Below are positions 6,161-11,530 of a DNA stretch of 11,530 nucleotides, in pieces. How positions within the stretch are numbered: the first letter of the stretch is position 1; each line of letters opens with the position of its first letter. Position numbers and translations under genes: made by a program. The stretch lies in contig DAOVGW010000034.1 of assembly GCA_030672225.1 (NCBI GenBank), positions 1-11,530 of the forward strand. Direction: 5' to 3'. The DNA comes from Dehalococcoidales bacterium (GTDB lineage: Bacteria; Chloroflexota; Dehalococcoidia; Dehalococcoidales; ARS1013). Under the pieces are notes generated by a model. The model saw only the letters and a program-made list of their open reading frames with translations, made no database searches and was not told where the DNA came from.

Positions 6161-6189
6161 ATTATAGTCAGGATGAAAGTTTTAGTTAA
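6161..6189 (-). promoter_or_regulatory. Candidate distal ribD promoter
   Basis: On the minus strand TTAACT (6189-6184), a 17-bp spacer and a perfect TATAAT (6166-6161). Transcription would begin inside the adjoining stem-loop and give a leader of about 110 nt before ribD. No FMN riboswitch signature is seen in that leader. Confidence 0.45.
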
Positions 6190-6210
6190 ACGGGTGCTTT
6201 ATCTACGCCA

Positions 6211-6960
6211 TTAGCTAATACTGTAGACCACCTGGACTGTTAGGCGGATTTCTGTTTCACCCGGGCTGATTGGTGTCGTCGGGGCAGGAACTCCCTCGGC
6301 TGTCCCCCTTAAATCGTAATAGATGGGGATATAGCCGCTACTCTCGGCAATATAGGTCGGCTTGCCCAAGGTGACCCCAGCCAGCTCAGCCAGTTGCTCT
6401 GCTTTGGCTTTGGCATCAGCCATTGCCTCTTCCCGGGCTTCCACTTTATAGGCATCCGGGTCATCCACAGTGAAGCTGATACCGTTTATTCTGGTATAGT
6501 CGCCACCAGCGGCGGTTACAGCATCAATAATGCTCCCGGTGTCCTCTATATTTCTAATTTTAGCGGTAACAGTATTGGTTACCCGGTAGCCGAGAAGTAT
6601 CTCCTTGCCGTCATCCCACCTCCGCAGCGGCAGGATACTGTAGTACTGGGTCTTAATGTCTTTTGAGGCAACGCCGTAGTCATTAAGGACGTCCATCACG
6701 GCATCCATGGCTTCGGCTGCTTGGGCCTGTGCCTCGGCTACTGTAGCCGCTTGAGCTTCAACACCCAGGCCAAGGATAGCCACGTCAGGAACAACAGACA
6801 CCTCTCCCGTGCCGGTAACCCAAATGCCTTCCTGCTGGTTACTTATATTTATTCCTTCTGTCGCTCCCAGGACGGTGTTGTCCGGGCTGCAGCCAGCTAG
6901 GCCGACTATTGCGAGCACTAATACTAGGCTTATAGCCGGTAACCAGTTCTTTTTCCTCAT
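6211..6960 (-). CDS. SIMPL-domain (DUF541) lipoprotein
   Basis: 249 aa. The signal peptide MRKKNWLPAISLVLVLAIVG is followed by the lipobox LAGC with the lipidated Cys24, so the protein should be anchored outside the membrane. The rest is a SIMPL domain: ISVTGTGEV-like IWVTGTGEVSVVPDVA (46-61), an Ala-rich helix, IKTQYYSILP, GYRVTNTVTAKIRN, and a second helix of repeated A-x-A-K-A-E. Family members are periplasmic or secreted proteins of loosely defined role, linked in some species to oxidative stress tolerance. The start is ATG with AAGGAGGAAATAAGAA before it. It is the last gene of the four-gene minus-strand unit and carries an ATAAAACCAA motif 33 nt upstream of the start. Confidence 0.9.
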   Translation of the reverse strand: MRKKNWLPAISLVLVLAIVGLAGCSPDNTVLGATEGINISNQQEGIWVTGTGEVSVVPDVAILGLGVEAQAATVAEAQAQAAEAMDAVMDVLNDYGVASKDIKTQYYSILPLRRWDDGKEILLGYRVTNTVTAKIRNIEDTGSIIDAVTAAGGDYTRINGISFTVDDPDAYKVEAREEAMADAKAKAEQLAELAGVTLGKPTYIAESSGYIPIYYDLRGTAEGVPAPTTPISPGETEIRLTVQVVYSIS

Positions 6961-6993
6961 TTCTTATTTCCTCCTTAAATTTAAGCTGTTTTT

Positions 6994-7003
6994 TTGGTTT
7001 TAT
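6994..7003 (-). repeat. ATAAAACCAA motif, copy 1
   Basis: Minus-strand decamer 33 nt upstream of the SIMPL gene start and 19 nt after the stop of the preceding gene. It is identical to the copies at 7707-7716 and 7931-7940. Confidence 0.5.
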
Positions 7004-7022
7004 TGTCATGGCAATACGATAG

Positions 7023-7676
7023 CTAGCTAATGGAGATTAGCGTAGCATCACTATAATCGCCTGCCTTTCCCTGTATGATATAGGTTCCTGAGTCAACTTG
7101 TTTACCATCCTTATCAGTTTGATTCCAGATCAAGGATGGAAGACCATCGCCAGGTTCTAACTCAAATGCCAGGAAAAGGCCATTGCCAGCTACCCAATTG
7201 CCTTCCAGGTCATATACAAAATAGTAAACACCGCCACCGGTTATGGTTTCAGGACTGATATTGGTAATCTCAATAGTGACCTCTTCGCCTAACGCATAGG
7301 ACAACTTATCGGTGGTGGTTTTAAGGGTTTCGCCGTCCAAATCAGGCACTTCATCATCAGACGGAGAAACATGTGGAGTCACCTCGATGACTTCTTTCTT
7401 CTCAAGGTCTACCCTGACGCAAACAACCTCACCTGTCTCGCTTCTTGTACATGTCACCAATGCTATATCATCTCTTACCTCTACCTCTAGCACTTCTACT
7501 CCTTCACCACCAAGGGCGTCCTGAACCTCCGGGCTGTTACTAGCGAGCTCTGCTGCCAGTACCTCGCTTGATTTGCCGGTAAGCGATTGTATCCCCAAAG
7601 TCAACCCAGCAATTAGCCCCACCGCCAACACACTGACCATACTGATTTTCCAGTGCCAGACTAACGCTCTTGTCAT
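7023..7676 (-). CDS. Membrane-anchored protein with a BsuPI-like C-terminal domain
   Basis: 217 aa from the chosen start. One N-terminal membrane segment (about residues 11-31, ISMVSVLAVGLIAGLTLGIQ) anchors an external protein. The middle (about 35-95) has an alternating acidic pattern, VEVLEVEVRDDIALVTC then VVCVRVDLEKKEVIEV, reminiscent of a PepSY-like fold; this is tentative. The C-terminal 100 residues form an Ig-like beta domain, with LSYALGEEVTIEITNIS and the ending WNQTDKDGKQVDSGTYIIQG. That ending is typical of the BsuPI proteinase-inhibitor/FlgD-like group. The ATG at 7676 is chosen because AGGAGG (7690-7685) sits 8 nt upstream; the in-frame GTG at 7685 lies inside that ribosome site. 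Two cysteines (in VTCTRS and VVCVRV) could form a disulfide. The function is unknown. Confidence 0.75.
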   Translation of the reverse strand: MTRALVWHWKISMVSVLAVGLIAGLTLGIQSLTGKSSEVLAAELASNSPEVQDALGGEGVEVLEVEVRDDIALVTCTRSETGEVVCVRVDLEKKEVIEVTPHVSPSDDEVPDLDGETLKTTTDKLSYALGEEVTIEITNISPETITGGGVYYFVYDLEGNWVAGNGLFLAFELEPGDGLPSLIWNQTDKDGKQVDSGTYIIQGKAGDYSDATLISIS

Positions 7677-7706
7677 ATTTATCACCTCCTTTCATATATT
7701 CTAGTT

Positions 7707-7716
7707 TTGGTTTTAT
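7707..7716 (-). repeat. ATAAAACCAA motif, copy 2
   Basis: Minus-strand decamer 30 nt upstream of the BsuPI-like gene start at 7676, in the 81-bp gap after the 51-aa gene. Flanking bases GAC-x-ATAAAACCAAAA are shared with copy 1. Confidence 0.5.
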
Positions 7717-7757
7717 CGTCCGTGTTTTAAGGTGTGATGGTTTTCACTCTGCCCCAA

Positions 7758-7913
7758 TCATCTCCCGCCTCCCACAAGAATACGTTCTGTAACTGCATCT
7801 TGAACCTGAACCTTGCCACATCGCAGGCAATAATGGTAGGGTAAATCTTGCCAGATTATGTTTACAAAAATATGCTTACGCTTCAAACAAACTAGATACT
7901 TGAATATCCACAT
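7758..7913 (-). CDS. 51-aa Cys/His mini-protein, probable zinc-binding
   Basis: A short reading frame with an excellent ribosome site: AGGAGG (7925-7920), 6 nt before ATG at 7913. The sequence starts MWIFKYLVCLKRKH and contains PYHYCLRCGKVQVQD. C9, H14, C29 and C32 form a C-x4-H-x14-C-x2-C pattern suited to one zinc ion. The basic, aromatic-rich N-terminus could touch RNA, DNA or membrane. No named family is recognised. It lies 26 bp after the 163-aa gene and before the BsuPI-like gene, in the same direction, with an ATAAAACCAA motif just upstream. It is too short for standard gene-finding cutoffs. Confidence 0.6.
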   Translation of the reverse strand: MWIFKYLVCLKRKHIFVNIIWQDLPYHYCLRCGKVQVQDAVTERILVGGGR

Positions 7914-7930
7914 GCTGAACCTCCTATCTC

Positions 7931-7940
7931 TTGGTTTTAT
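7931..7940 (-). repeat. ATAAAACCAA motif, copy 3
   Basis: Minus-strand decamer overlapping the stop codon of the 163-aa gene and lying 17 nt upstream of the 51-aa gene start. AATAAAACCAA is shared with copy 1. Confidence 0.5.
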
Positions 7941-8431
7941 TACGCCGCCACCAGGGAACGCTTTCTCTGGCTAACAAGCTTAAACCGTCTATACTTAGTT
8001 ACGATTTCATCCAGTGTCTCATACCATTTTCGGTTAGTCATTTCTCCGTGAGCCAGATAATTGTTGAAACTGGTGTTGAAGTATATTGTCTGGCTCTTGC
8101 CATTATTCTGGTAGCAAACAGCAAATGGCACCGGACCGCCAATACCAAAGGCCGGGTCAGTACTTGTCTTGAGGTCTTGGCTGAATCCGAGATAGACATC
8201 GGTAATGCCATCAAACGGAATCTCTAACTTGAAATCTTCCCCTGCTTTAATATCACGGCCACTGAAAACTAGCTTCTCATCGCCAATCATTAGCTCTCCT
8301 TCATAGCGATGTGCCGGGCATCTGGCTGATACATGGGCTTTTATCCACTCTGGAACAATAGCCCATTGGTAAAGGAGCTGCTCGACATCCTCCTCTGTGA
8401 TCATTACCACATTTGACCTTCTAGTAACCAT
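7940..8431 (-). CDS. Hypothetical protein, 163 aa, possible PH-like fold
   Basis: Not recognised as a named family. It has no signal peptide or membrane helix. The body reads as mostly beta strands (YEGELMIGDEKLVFSG, then FKLEIPFDGITDVYLGFS and VPFAVCYQNNGKSQTIYF) followed by a C-terminal helix (WYETLDEIVTKYRRFKL). This order resembles a PH/GRAM-like barrel of the bacterial PH type, a weak inference from pattern only. The ATG start has a perfect AAGGAGGT with 5-nt spacing. It is the first gene of the minus-strand unit leading to the SIMPL lipoprotein, and is divergent from lepB across a 178-bp shared control region. Confidence 0.7.
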   Translation of the reverse strand: MVTRRSNVVMITEEDVEQLLYQWAIVPEWIKAHVSARCPAHRYEGELMIGDEKLVFSGRDIKAGEDFKLEIPFDGITDVYLGFSQDLKTSTDPAFGIGGPVPFAVCYQNNGKSQTIYFNTSFNNYLAHGEMTNRKWYETLDEIVTKYRRFKLVSQRKRSLVAA

Positions 8432-8508
8432 TGCTTACCTCCTTAATAGTTCTGTTTGGTAAAGCTTCTATAATATGTAACGAAGAAGTATAAATTTAGT
8501 TAGCTCTG

Positions 8509-8537
8509 ATTATACATTTGCTACAAAAATCTGCCAG
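8509..8537 (-). promoter_or_regulatory. Candidate promoter of the 163-aa gene unit
   Basis: On the minus strand CTGGCA (8537-8532), a 17-bp spacer and TATAAT (8514-8509), giving a leader of about 70 nt. Its -35 overlaps the inverted repeat at 8534-8552. Confidence 0.45.
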
Positions 8538-8552
8538 CAATAGCGGTGCTGG
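8534..8552. promoter_or_regulatory. Inverted repeat between divergent promoters, possible operator
   Basis: CCAGCA (8534-8539), 7-bp centre, TGCTGG (8547-8552). It covers the -35 boxes of both divergent promoters, where one bound dimer could control both units. No regulator is identified. Confidence 0.35.
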
Positions 8553-8578
8553 AAGGATAAAGACGAATAGAGTATAAT
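8550..8578 (+). promoter_or_regulatory. Candidate promoter of lepB and downstream genes
   Basis: A perfect -10 TATAAT (8573-8578) with a weak -35 TGGAAG (8550-8555) at 17-bp spacing, 31 nt before the lepB GTG. Confidence 0.5.
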
Positions 8579-8609
8579 TGGGGTTAAATCTGGAAGAGAG
8601 GATTAGTAA

Positions 8610-9158
8610 GTGAAGGCTTTTCTCCGTGAGTTTTTGGCTATTCTGGTAATAGCCACAATCATCCTTCTTCTAGCTCAAGCCACAGTCCCTGGCTTTGATG
8701 TTCACGGTTCCAGCATGGAGCCCAACCTTCATCCCGGGCAACGACTTTTAATTAGTAAGGTCGTTTATAAGTTCCATGAGCCTGAAAGAGGCGATGTCAT
8801 CGTATTTTCCAATCCCAAGAACCCAGACGAGGCCCCTTACATCAAGCGCATCGTTGGTTTACCTGGCGAAACCATAGAGATAAAGGATGGGGTGGTATAT
8901 ATCAATGGTTTGGGATTAGATGAACCTTACACCAAAGACCCACCCAACTATATTTTTCACCAGTATATAATACCAGCGGATAACTACTTTGTTCTTGGCG
9001 ATAACCGCAATAATAGCGCCGATTCTCACGAAGGCTGGACAGTATCCCGGCAGGACATTATTGGCAAAGCCTGGTTATTAACCTGGCCGCCAAGCGAATG
9101 GGGGTTGGCACCTAACTATTCACCTACTTTAACAGCCGCTGGGGCAATGAGCAGATAA
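8610..9158 (+). CDS. lepB: Signal peptidase I
   Basis: 182 aa, normal for the Gram-positive-like short form with one N-terminal membrane anchor (residues 8-25). It cleaves signal peptides from exported proteins outside the membrane, using a Ser-Lys dyad. The catalytic Ser35 is in HGSSMEPNL and Lys79 in YIKRIVGLPGE. The conserved GDNRNNSADSH box is at 130-140, and LHPGQRLLISKV follows the serine. The GTG start at 8610 has GAGAGGA about 7 nt upstream. The C-terminal tail (about residues 158-182, ending TLTAAGAMSR) runs past the catalytic core and is not conserved. pyrE follows after 35 bp, so the two are probably cotranscribed. Confidence 0.96.
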   Translation: MKAFLREFLAILVIATIILLLAQATVPGFDVHGSSMEPNLHPGQRLLISKVVYKFHEPERGDVIVFSNPKNPDEAPYIKRIVGLPGETIEIKDGVVYINGLGLDEPYTKDPPNYIFHQYIIPADNYFVLGDNRNNSADSHEGWTVSRQDIIGKAWLLTWPPSEWGLAPNYSPTLTAAGAMSR

Positions 9159-9193
9159 CTGCCCTTATTAGGGGTAGCTTGAAGGGGGTGAGG

Positions 9194-9760
9194 TTGATAA
9201 ATAATGTAGAGGAAATCTTTTATAAATCAGGGGCGATACTCAAGGGGCATTTCCGGCTTACCTCCGGGCTACATTCTCCTATCTACTGGGAGAAGTTCCG
9301 TGTCTTGCAATTCCCTGACCTAACTTCCAAGCTCTGCCACATGATTTCTACCCACTTCGCCAAGCAAGCAATCCAGGTGGTAGCCGGGCCGACTACCGGC
9401 GGTATTATCTTGGCCTATGAAGTGGCTAGACAGCTGGGGGTGCGGGGCATCTTTGCTGAGAAAGAAGGGAATGAAGCAAGGGCCTTCAGGCGGGGCTTTG
9501 GCATTAGCCCCGGTGAGCTGGTTCTCATTGTTGATGATATCCTTACCACCGGCAAATCGATAGCTGAGGTTATGGACTTGGTAGCCAAGGAGGGCGGTAA
9601 AGTTATTGGCATCGGCGTACTGGTTGACCGCTCTGAGCAGGGGCAAGACTTTGGGGTGCCACTATTTAGCTGTCTCCGCTCAGTGACACCGGCTTATACG
9701 CCGCCGGATTGCCCTTTATGTGCCGCCGGTATCCCTCTAGTTAAACCTAGTGACGGCTAG
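9194..9760 (+). CDS. pyrE: Orotate phosphoribosyltransferase
   Basis: 188 aa from the chosen start. It joins orotate to PRPP to form OMP in pyrimidine synthesis, in the cytosol. Visible parts are the N-terminal hood LKGHFRLTSGLHSPIYWEK (16-34), VVAGPTTGGIILA (62-74), FAEKEG (87-92) and the PRPP-binding loop VLIVDDILTTGKS (110-122). The C-terminus has CPLCAAGIPLVKPS, a CxxC tail seen in a subset of PyrE proteins. TTG at 9194 is preferred because AAGGGGGTG sits about 5 nt upstream; an in-frame TTG at 9179 would place that site inside the gene. The other pyr genes are not in the window. Confidence 0.94.
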   Translation: MINNVEEIFYKSGAILKGHFRLTSGLHSPIYWEKFRVLQFPDLTSKLCHMISTHFAKQAIQVVAGPTTGGIILAYEVARQLGVRGIFAEKEGNEARAFRRGFGISPGELVLIVDDILTTGKSIAEVMDLVAKEGGKVIGIGVLVDRSEQGQDFGVPLFSCLRSVTPAYTPPDCPLCAAGIPLVKPSDG

Positions 9761-9805
9761 AATCGGGCCAAATAAGTGCTAAAATAAATATCTGGCAGGT
9801 TCCTA

Positions 9806-10252
9806 ATGGAAACCACTCTTCTAATTATAGTTATACTGGTCACTGCCGTTTTCTTGGTCTTGCTGGCTTACTTTATTACCAGATGGCGGTTTGAAAATAA
9901 ATTCCGGCAGTGGCGAGAGAGCGAGCTTAAGCTTTGGCAAATGGAAAAGGAAAGAGCGCAAAGAGAGGCGGTTGCTCAGAGCCGGGCGGTTCTGGGCGGC
10001 AAGTTTACAGAGCAGTTAGCCCCCTACCTGCCAGAGTTTAAGTATGACCCTACCGAAGCCCGATTTATCGGCAGCCCCATAGACTTGATAGTCTTCCCCG
10101 GTCTGGCTAGCGGTGATCCTCAAGAGATAGTTATAATAGAGGTAAAAAGCGGTAAGAGCCGCCAGCTTACTCCACAAGAGAGGAAAATCCGCCAGCTAAT
10201 TGAGGATGGCATGGTGAGGTGGGAGCTAATTGAGAAGCCCTATCAGGAGTAA
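9806..10252 (+). CDS. Membrane-anchored Holliday-junction-resolvase-like nuclease
   Basis: 148 aa. An N-terminal membrane helix (about 4-26) and a charged coiled-coil linker (27-60) precede a nuclease domain (about 62-148). This matches the family of endonucleases distantly related to archaeal Holliday junction resolvases. The PD-(D/E)XK core is visible: D93 in GSPIDLIVFPG, then E112 and K114 in IVIIEVKSGKSRQLTPQER. All metal-binding residues are present, so activity is plausible, but the substrate is unknown and the membrane tether is odd for a DNA-junction enzyme. The ATG start has only a weak AGG upstream. It lies 45 bp after pyrE in the same direction. Confidence 0.8.
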   Translation: METTLLIIVILVTAVFLVLLAYFITRWRFENKFRQWRESELKLWQMEKERAQREAVAQSRAVLGGKFTEQLAPYLPEFKYDPTEARFIGSPIDLIVFPGLASGDPQEIVIIEVKSGKSRQLTPQERKIRQLIEDGMVRWELIEKPYQE

Positions 10253-10290
10253 GGCACTTTAAAGAGTAAAGGATTTTACGGAGGGATCAA

Positions 10291-10686
10291 GTGATAACCA
10301 GGCTTGCTCTGGAATATTTTTGTTTGGCATTCGTAGCTACTGTGGGGGTGCTTCAGGTTGTGGCAGCCTATAATGAGCTGAGAGGAGTCTCGTTTTTCGG
10401 CCGGAAGATTTATAGCTACCTTTTTGCCGCTTTTACCGTGGGCCCGGCCTTGGCCGGTTTTTTTACCTGGAACTTGAGAAATCCTACTGGGATAATCCAA
10501 GGATCGGAGCAGTTTGGCTTCTTCATGCTCGCCCTCACGGCAGCACTTATCTTCACCTTAGCGGCCTCATCGCTACTTAAGAACAGGCATTTGCGGGGGA
10601 ACCATGCTCAGCATGACGGGCTTGAAGCCTTAAGAGAGGTGACCTTTTTTCAGGCGCTCCGGCATAGGTTCGGCAGGAGACGATGA
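10291..10686 (+). CDS. Hypothetical membrane protein, three helices
   Basis: 131 aa, not recognised. Three hydrophobic segments are seen, at about 5-26, 42-62 and 74-95, then a basic, probably cytoplasmic tail ending RHRFGRRR. The GTG start has GGAGGG (10280-10285) 5 nt upstream. Its stop overlaps the start of the PAP2 gene in ATGA, a sign of translational coupling, so the two proteins are likely made together and may act together at the membrane. Confidence 0.75.
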   Translation: MITRLALEYFCLAFVATVGVLQVVAAYNELRGVSFFGRKIYSYLFAAFTVGPALAGFFTWNLRNPTGIIQGSEQFGFFMLALTAALIFTLAASSLLKNRHLRGNHAQHDGLEALREVTFFQALRHRFGRRR

Positions 10687-11264
10687 TGTCCGTCGACGAA
10701 ACGCTTTTTCTCTGGATTAACGGCCTCGCCGGTAAATTACCTCTCCTTGATGAGTTCCTGAAGGGGATAGCCAACGATTACTTCTTTATTGTAAGCTCGT
10801 GCCTCGTCCTGTTGGCCCTCTGGTTCGGGACCAGGGAAATTCACCAGCGAGAGGAGAACCAAAAGGCGGTAATTTGCGCTTCGGCAAGCCTGGGGATAGC
10901 TACCGGATTCGTTCACTTGGGCAACGCCCTGTATTTCCATCCTCGCCCATTTGCCGAACTTCCCATCAATCTACTCTTCTACCAGCCAACCGACCCTTCC
11001 TTCCCGTCCAATTCCGCTGCCGTAGTCTTCGCCATCGCTGTCGCTATTCTCCTAGCTGACAGGAAGGCTGGAATTTTTCTCTTATTCCTTGCCTTCCTCC
11101 ACGGCTTTTCTCGAATATATGTGGGCATTCATTATCCTTCAGATGTATTGGCCGGGGCAGCCATCGGAGCGCTCACTGCCTTCCTTATTTTCAGACTAAT
11201 CAAGCTCCTAGAACCTTGGCCTAGCCGCCTCCTGGGGCTTATACGGAGATTCTATCTGGCCTGA
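10683..11264 (+). CDS. PAP2-family membrane phosphatase with altered motifs
   Basis: 193 aa with about five membrane helices. The PAP2 family removes phosphate from lipids such as phosphatidate or undecaprenyl pyrophosphate. Motif 3 is complete: S143-R144, G148, H150 (nucleophile) and D154 in FSRIYVGIHYPSDVLAGA. Motif 1 (usually K-x6-RP) reads N81-x6-R88-P89 in NALYFHPRPF. Motif 2 (usually PSGH) reads P108-S109-N110-S111, so the general-acid histidine is replaced by serine. The nucleophile and arginines suggest phosphate binding persists, but full activity is uncertain. An undecaprenyl-pyrophosphatase-type role is the nearest guess. The start overlaps the upstream membrane gene; ATG at 10686 is an alternative. 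Confidence 0.85.
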   Translation: MMSVDETLFLWINGLAGKLPLLDEFLKGIANDYFFIVSSCLVLLALWFGTREIHQREENQKAVICASASLGIATGFVHLGNALYFHPRPFAELPINLLFYQPTDPSFPSNSAAVVFAIAVAILLADRKAGIFLLFLAFLHGFSRIYVGIHYPSDVLAGAAIGALTAFLIFRLIKLLEPWPSRLLGLIRRFYLA

Positions 11265-11275
11265 AATTGGGCAGT

Positions 11276-11295
11276 CCAGAAGCCCACGGCTCTGG
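11276..11295 (+). terminator. Weak hairpin between converging PAP2 and mutL genes
   Basis: CCAGA-A-GCC (11276-11284), loop CAC, GGCTCTGG (11288-11295): eight pairs with one bulged A, then GGGTTTAAAA. It lies 11 nt after the PAP2 stop. The U-tract is poor. Confidence 0.35.
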
Positions 11296-11308
11296 GGGTT
11301 TAAAAGGT

Positions 11309-11530
11309 CTAAACTCTACGGAACTCCCTCCTAAGCTCTTCTGAAGTTATATGAACCATGGTCGGTCGGCCGTGGGGACAGGTATTGGGCAAGCTTACCT
11401 GTTCTAACTGCCGTAAAAGTTCACGCATTTCGTCACCGCTTAGTTTTTGCCCAGCCCTCAGGCACTGTGGCAAGCCATAGAGGCAGTGAGCTTTTCCGAA
11501 AAATCCGCTTTGTCCCCAGAGGACAGGTCC
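11309..11530 (-). CDS. mutL: DNA mismatch repair protein MutL, C-terminal part, apparent frameshift, cut by window edge
   Basis: Minus strand, entering from the right edge. The first frame reads DLSSGDKADFSEKLTAS and then MACHSA, and stops at TGA (11460-11458). Reading on one base back gives LRAGQKLSGDEMRELLRQLE, then CPHGRPTMVHITSEELRREF and RRV, ending at TAG (11311-11309). The two joined pieces match the MutL dimerisation/endonuclease domain: ACHSA-RAG, CPHGRP and the C-terminal F-x-R are its metal-binding and active-site motifs. This makes it the nicking type of MutL found in bacteria without MutH. One C is missing at GCC-TGAGG relative to an open frame. The break may be a real mutation or a sequence error; no slippery heptamer is seen there. 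Confidence 0.8.
   Translation of the reverse strand, partial: GPVLWGQSGFFGKAHCLYGLPQCLRAGQKLSGDEMRELLRQLEQVSLPNTCPHGRPTMVHITSEELRREFRRV

Noticed and set aside
6044..6210. FMN riboswitch upstream of ribD
   Set aside because: Looked for the conserved RFN core on the minus strand and did not see it; a covariance search would settle this.
11440..11480. Programmed -1 frameshift in mutL
   Set aside because: The site reads AGT-GCC-TGA with no slippery X-XXY-YYZ heptamer and no obvious stimulatory structure; deletion or sequence error is simpler.
1..11530. CRISPR array, insertion sequence with terminal repeats, or rRNA
   Set aside because: No regularly spaced repeat-spacer pattern, no transposase and no rRNA sequence were seen on either strand.

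Overview
The window reads as chromosome of an anaerobic bacterium, most likely Chloroflexota class Dehalococcoidia. This placement rests on the overall look of the proteins, the strong AGGAGG-type ribosome sites, the frequent GTG/TTG starts and the gene mix. No 16S or other decisive marker is present, so it is an inference. Most of the window is housekeeping: riboflavin synthesis, biotin uptake, protein export, pyrimidine synthesis and mismatch repair.

Left edge (1-325): the right end of an integrated genetic element. A strong promoter with three 11-bp-spaced direct repeats drives a small XRE-type repressor gene. The 3' end of that gene runs straight through the displaced 3' half of a tRNA-Arg(UCU), from anticodon loop to CCA. 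The fragment's orientation places the element to the left and ancestral chromosome to the right. After a gene-poor stretch (326-632) comes an intact tRNA-Val(GAC) on the minus strand with its own promoter.

768-2115 (minus): a three-gene unit behind a perfect-consensus sigma-70 promoter: a 76-aa coiled-coil/CPSC protein, the biotin ECF-transporter component BioY, and a cysteine-rich DUF1284 protein overlapping bioY by 25 bp. Divergent from it is a stand-alone EF-Tu domain-2-like protein of 84 aa.

2524-6043 (minus): a complete riboflavin operon in the order ribD-ribE-ribBA-ribH. It makes riboflavin from GTP and ribulose-5-phosphate, apart from the dephosphorylation step. No FMN riboswitch is visible upstream; there are instead two candidate promoters and a 13-bp stem-loop.

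6211-8431 (minus): a four-gene unit of poorly known envelope-type proteins: a 163-aa protein of unknown function, a 51-aa Cys/His mini-protein, a membrane-anchored BsuPI-like domain protein and a SIMPL-domain lipoprotein. The decamer ATAAAACCAA recurs just upstream of the ribosome site of three of the four genes.

8610-11264 (plus): signal peptidase I (lepB), orotate phosphoribosyltransferase (pyrE), a membrane-anchored Holliday-resolvase-like nuclease, a three-helix membrane protein and a PAP2-family phosphatase with altered catalytic motifs, probably one transcript. The right edge holds the converging C-terminal end of mutL, which carries an apparent single-base frameshift between two conserved endonuclease motifs.
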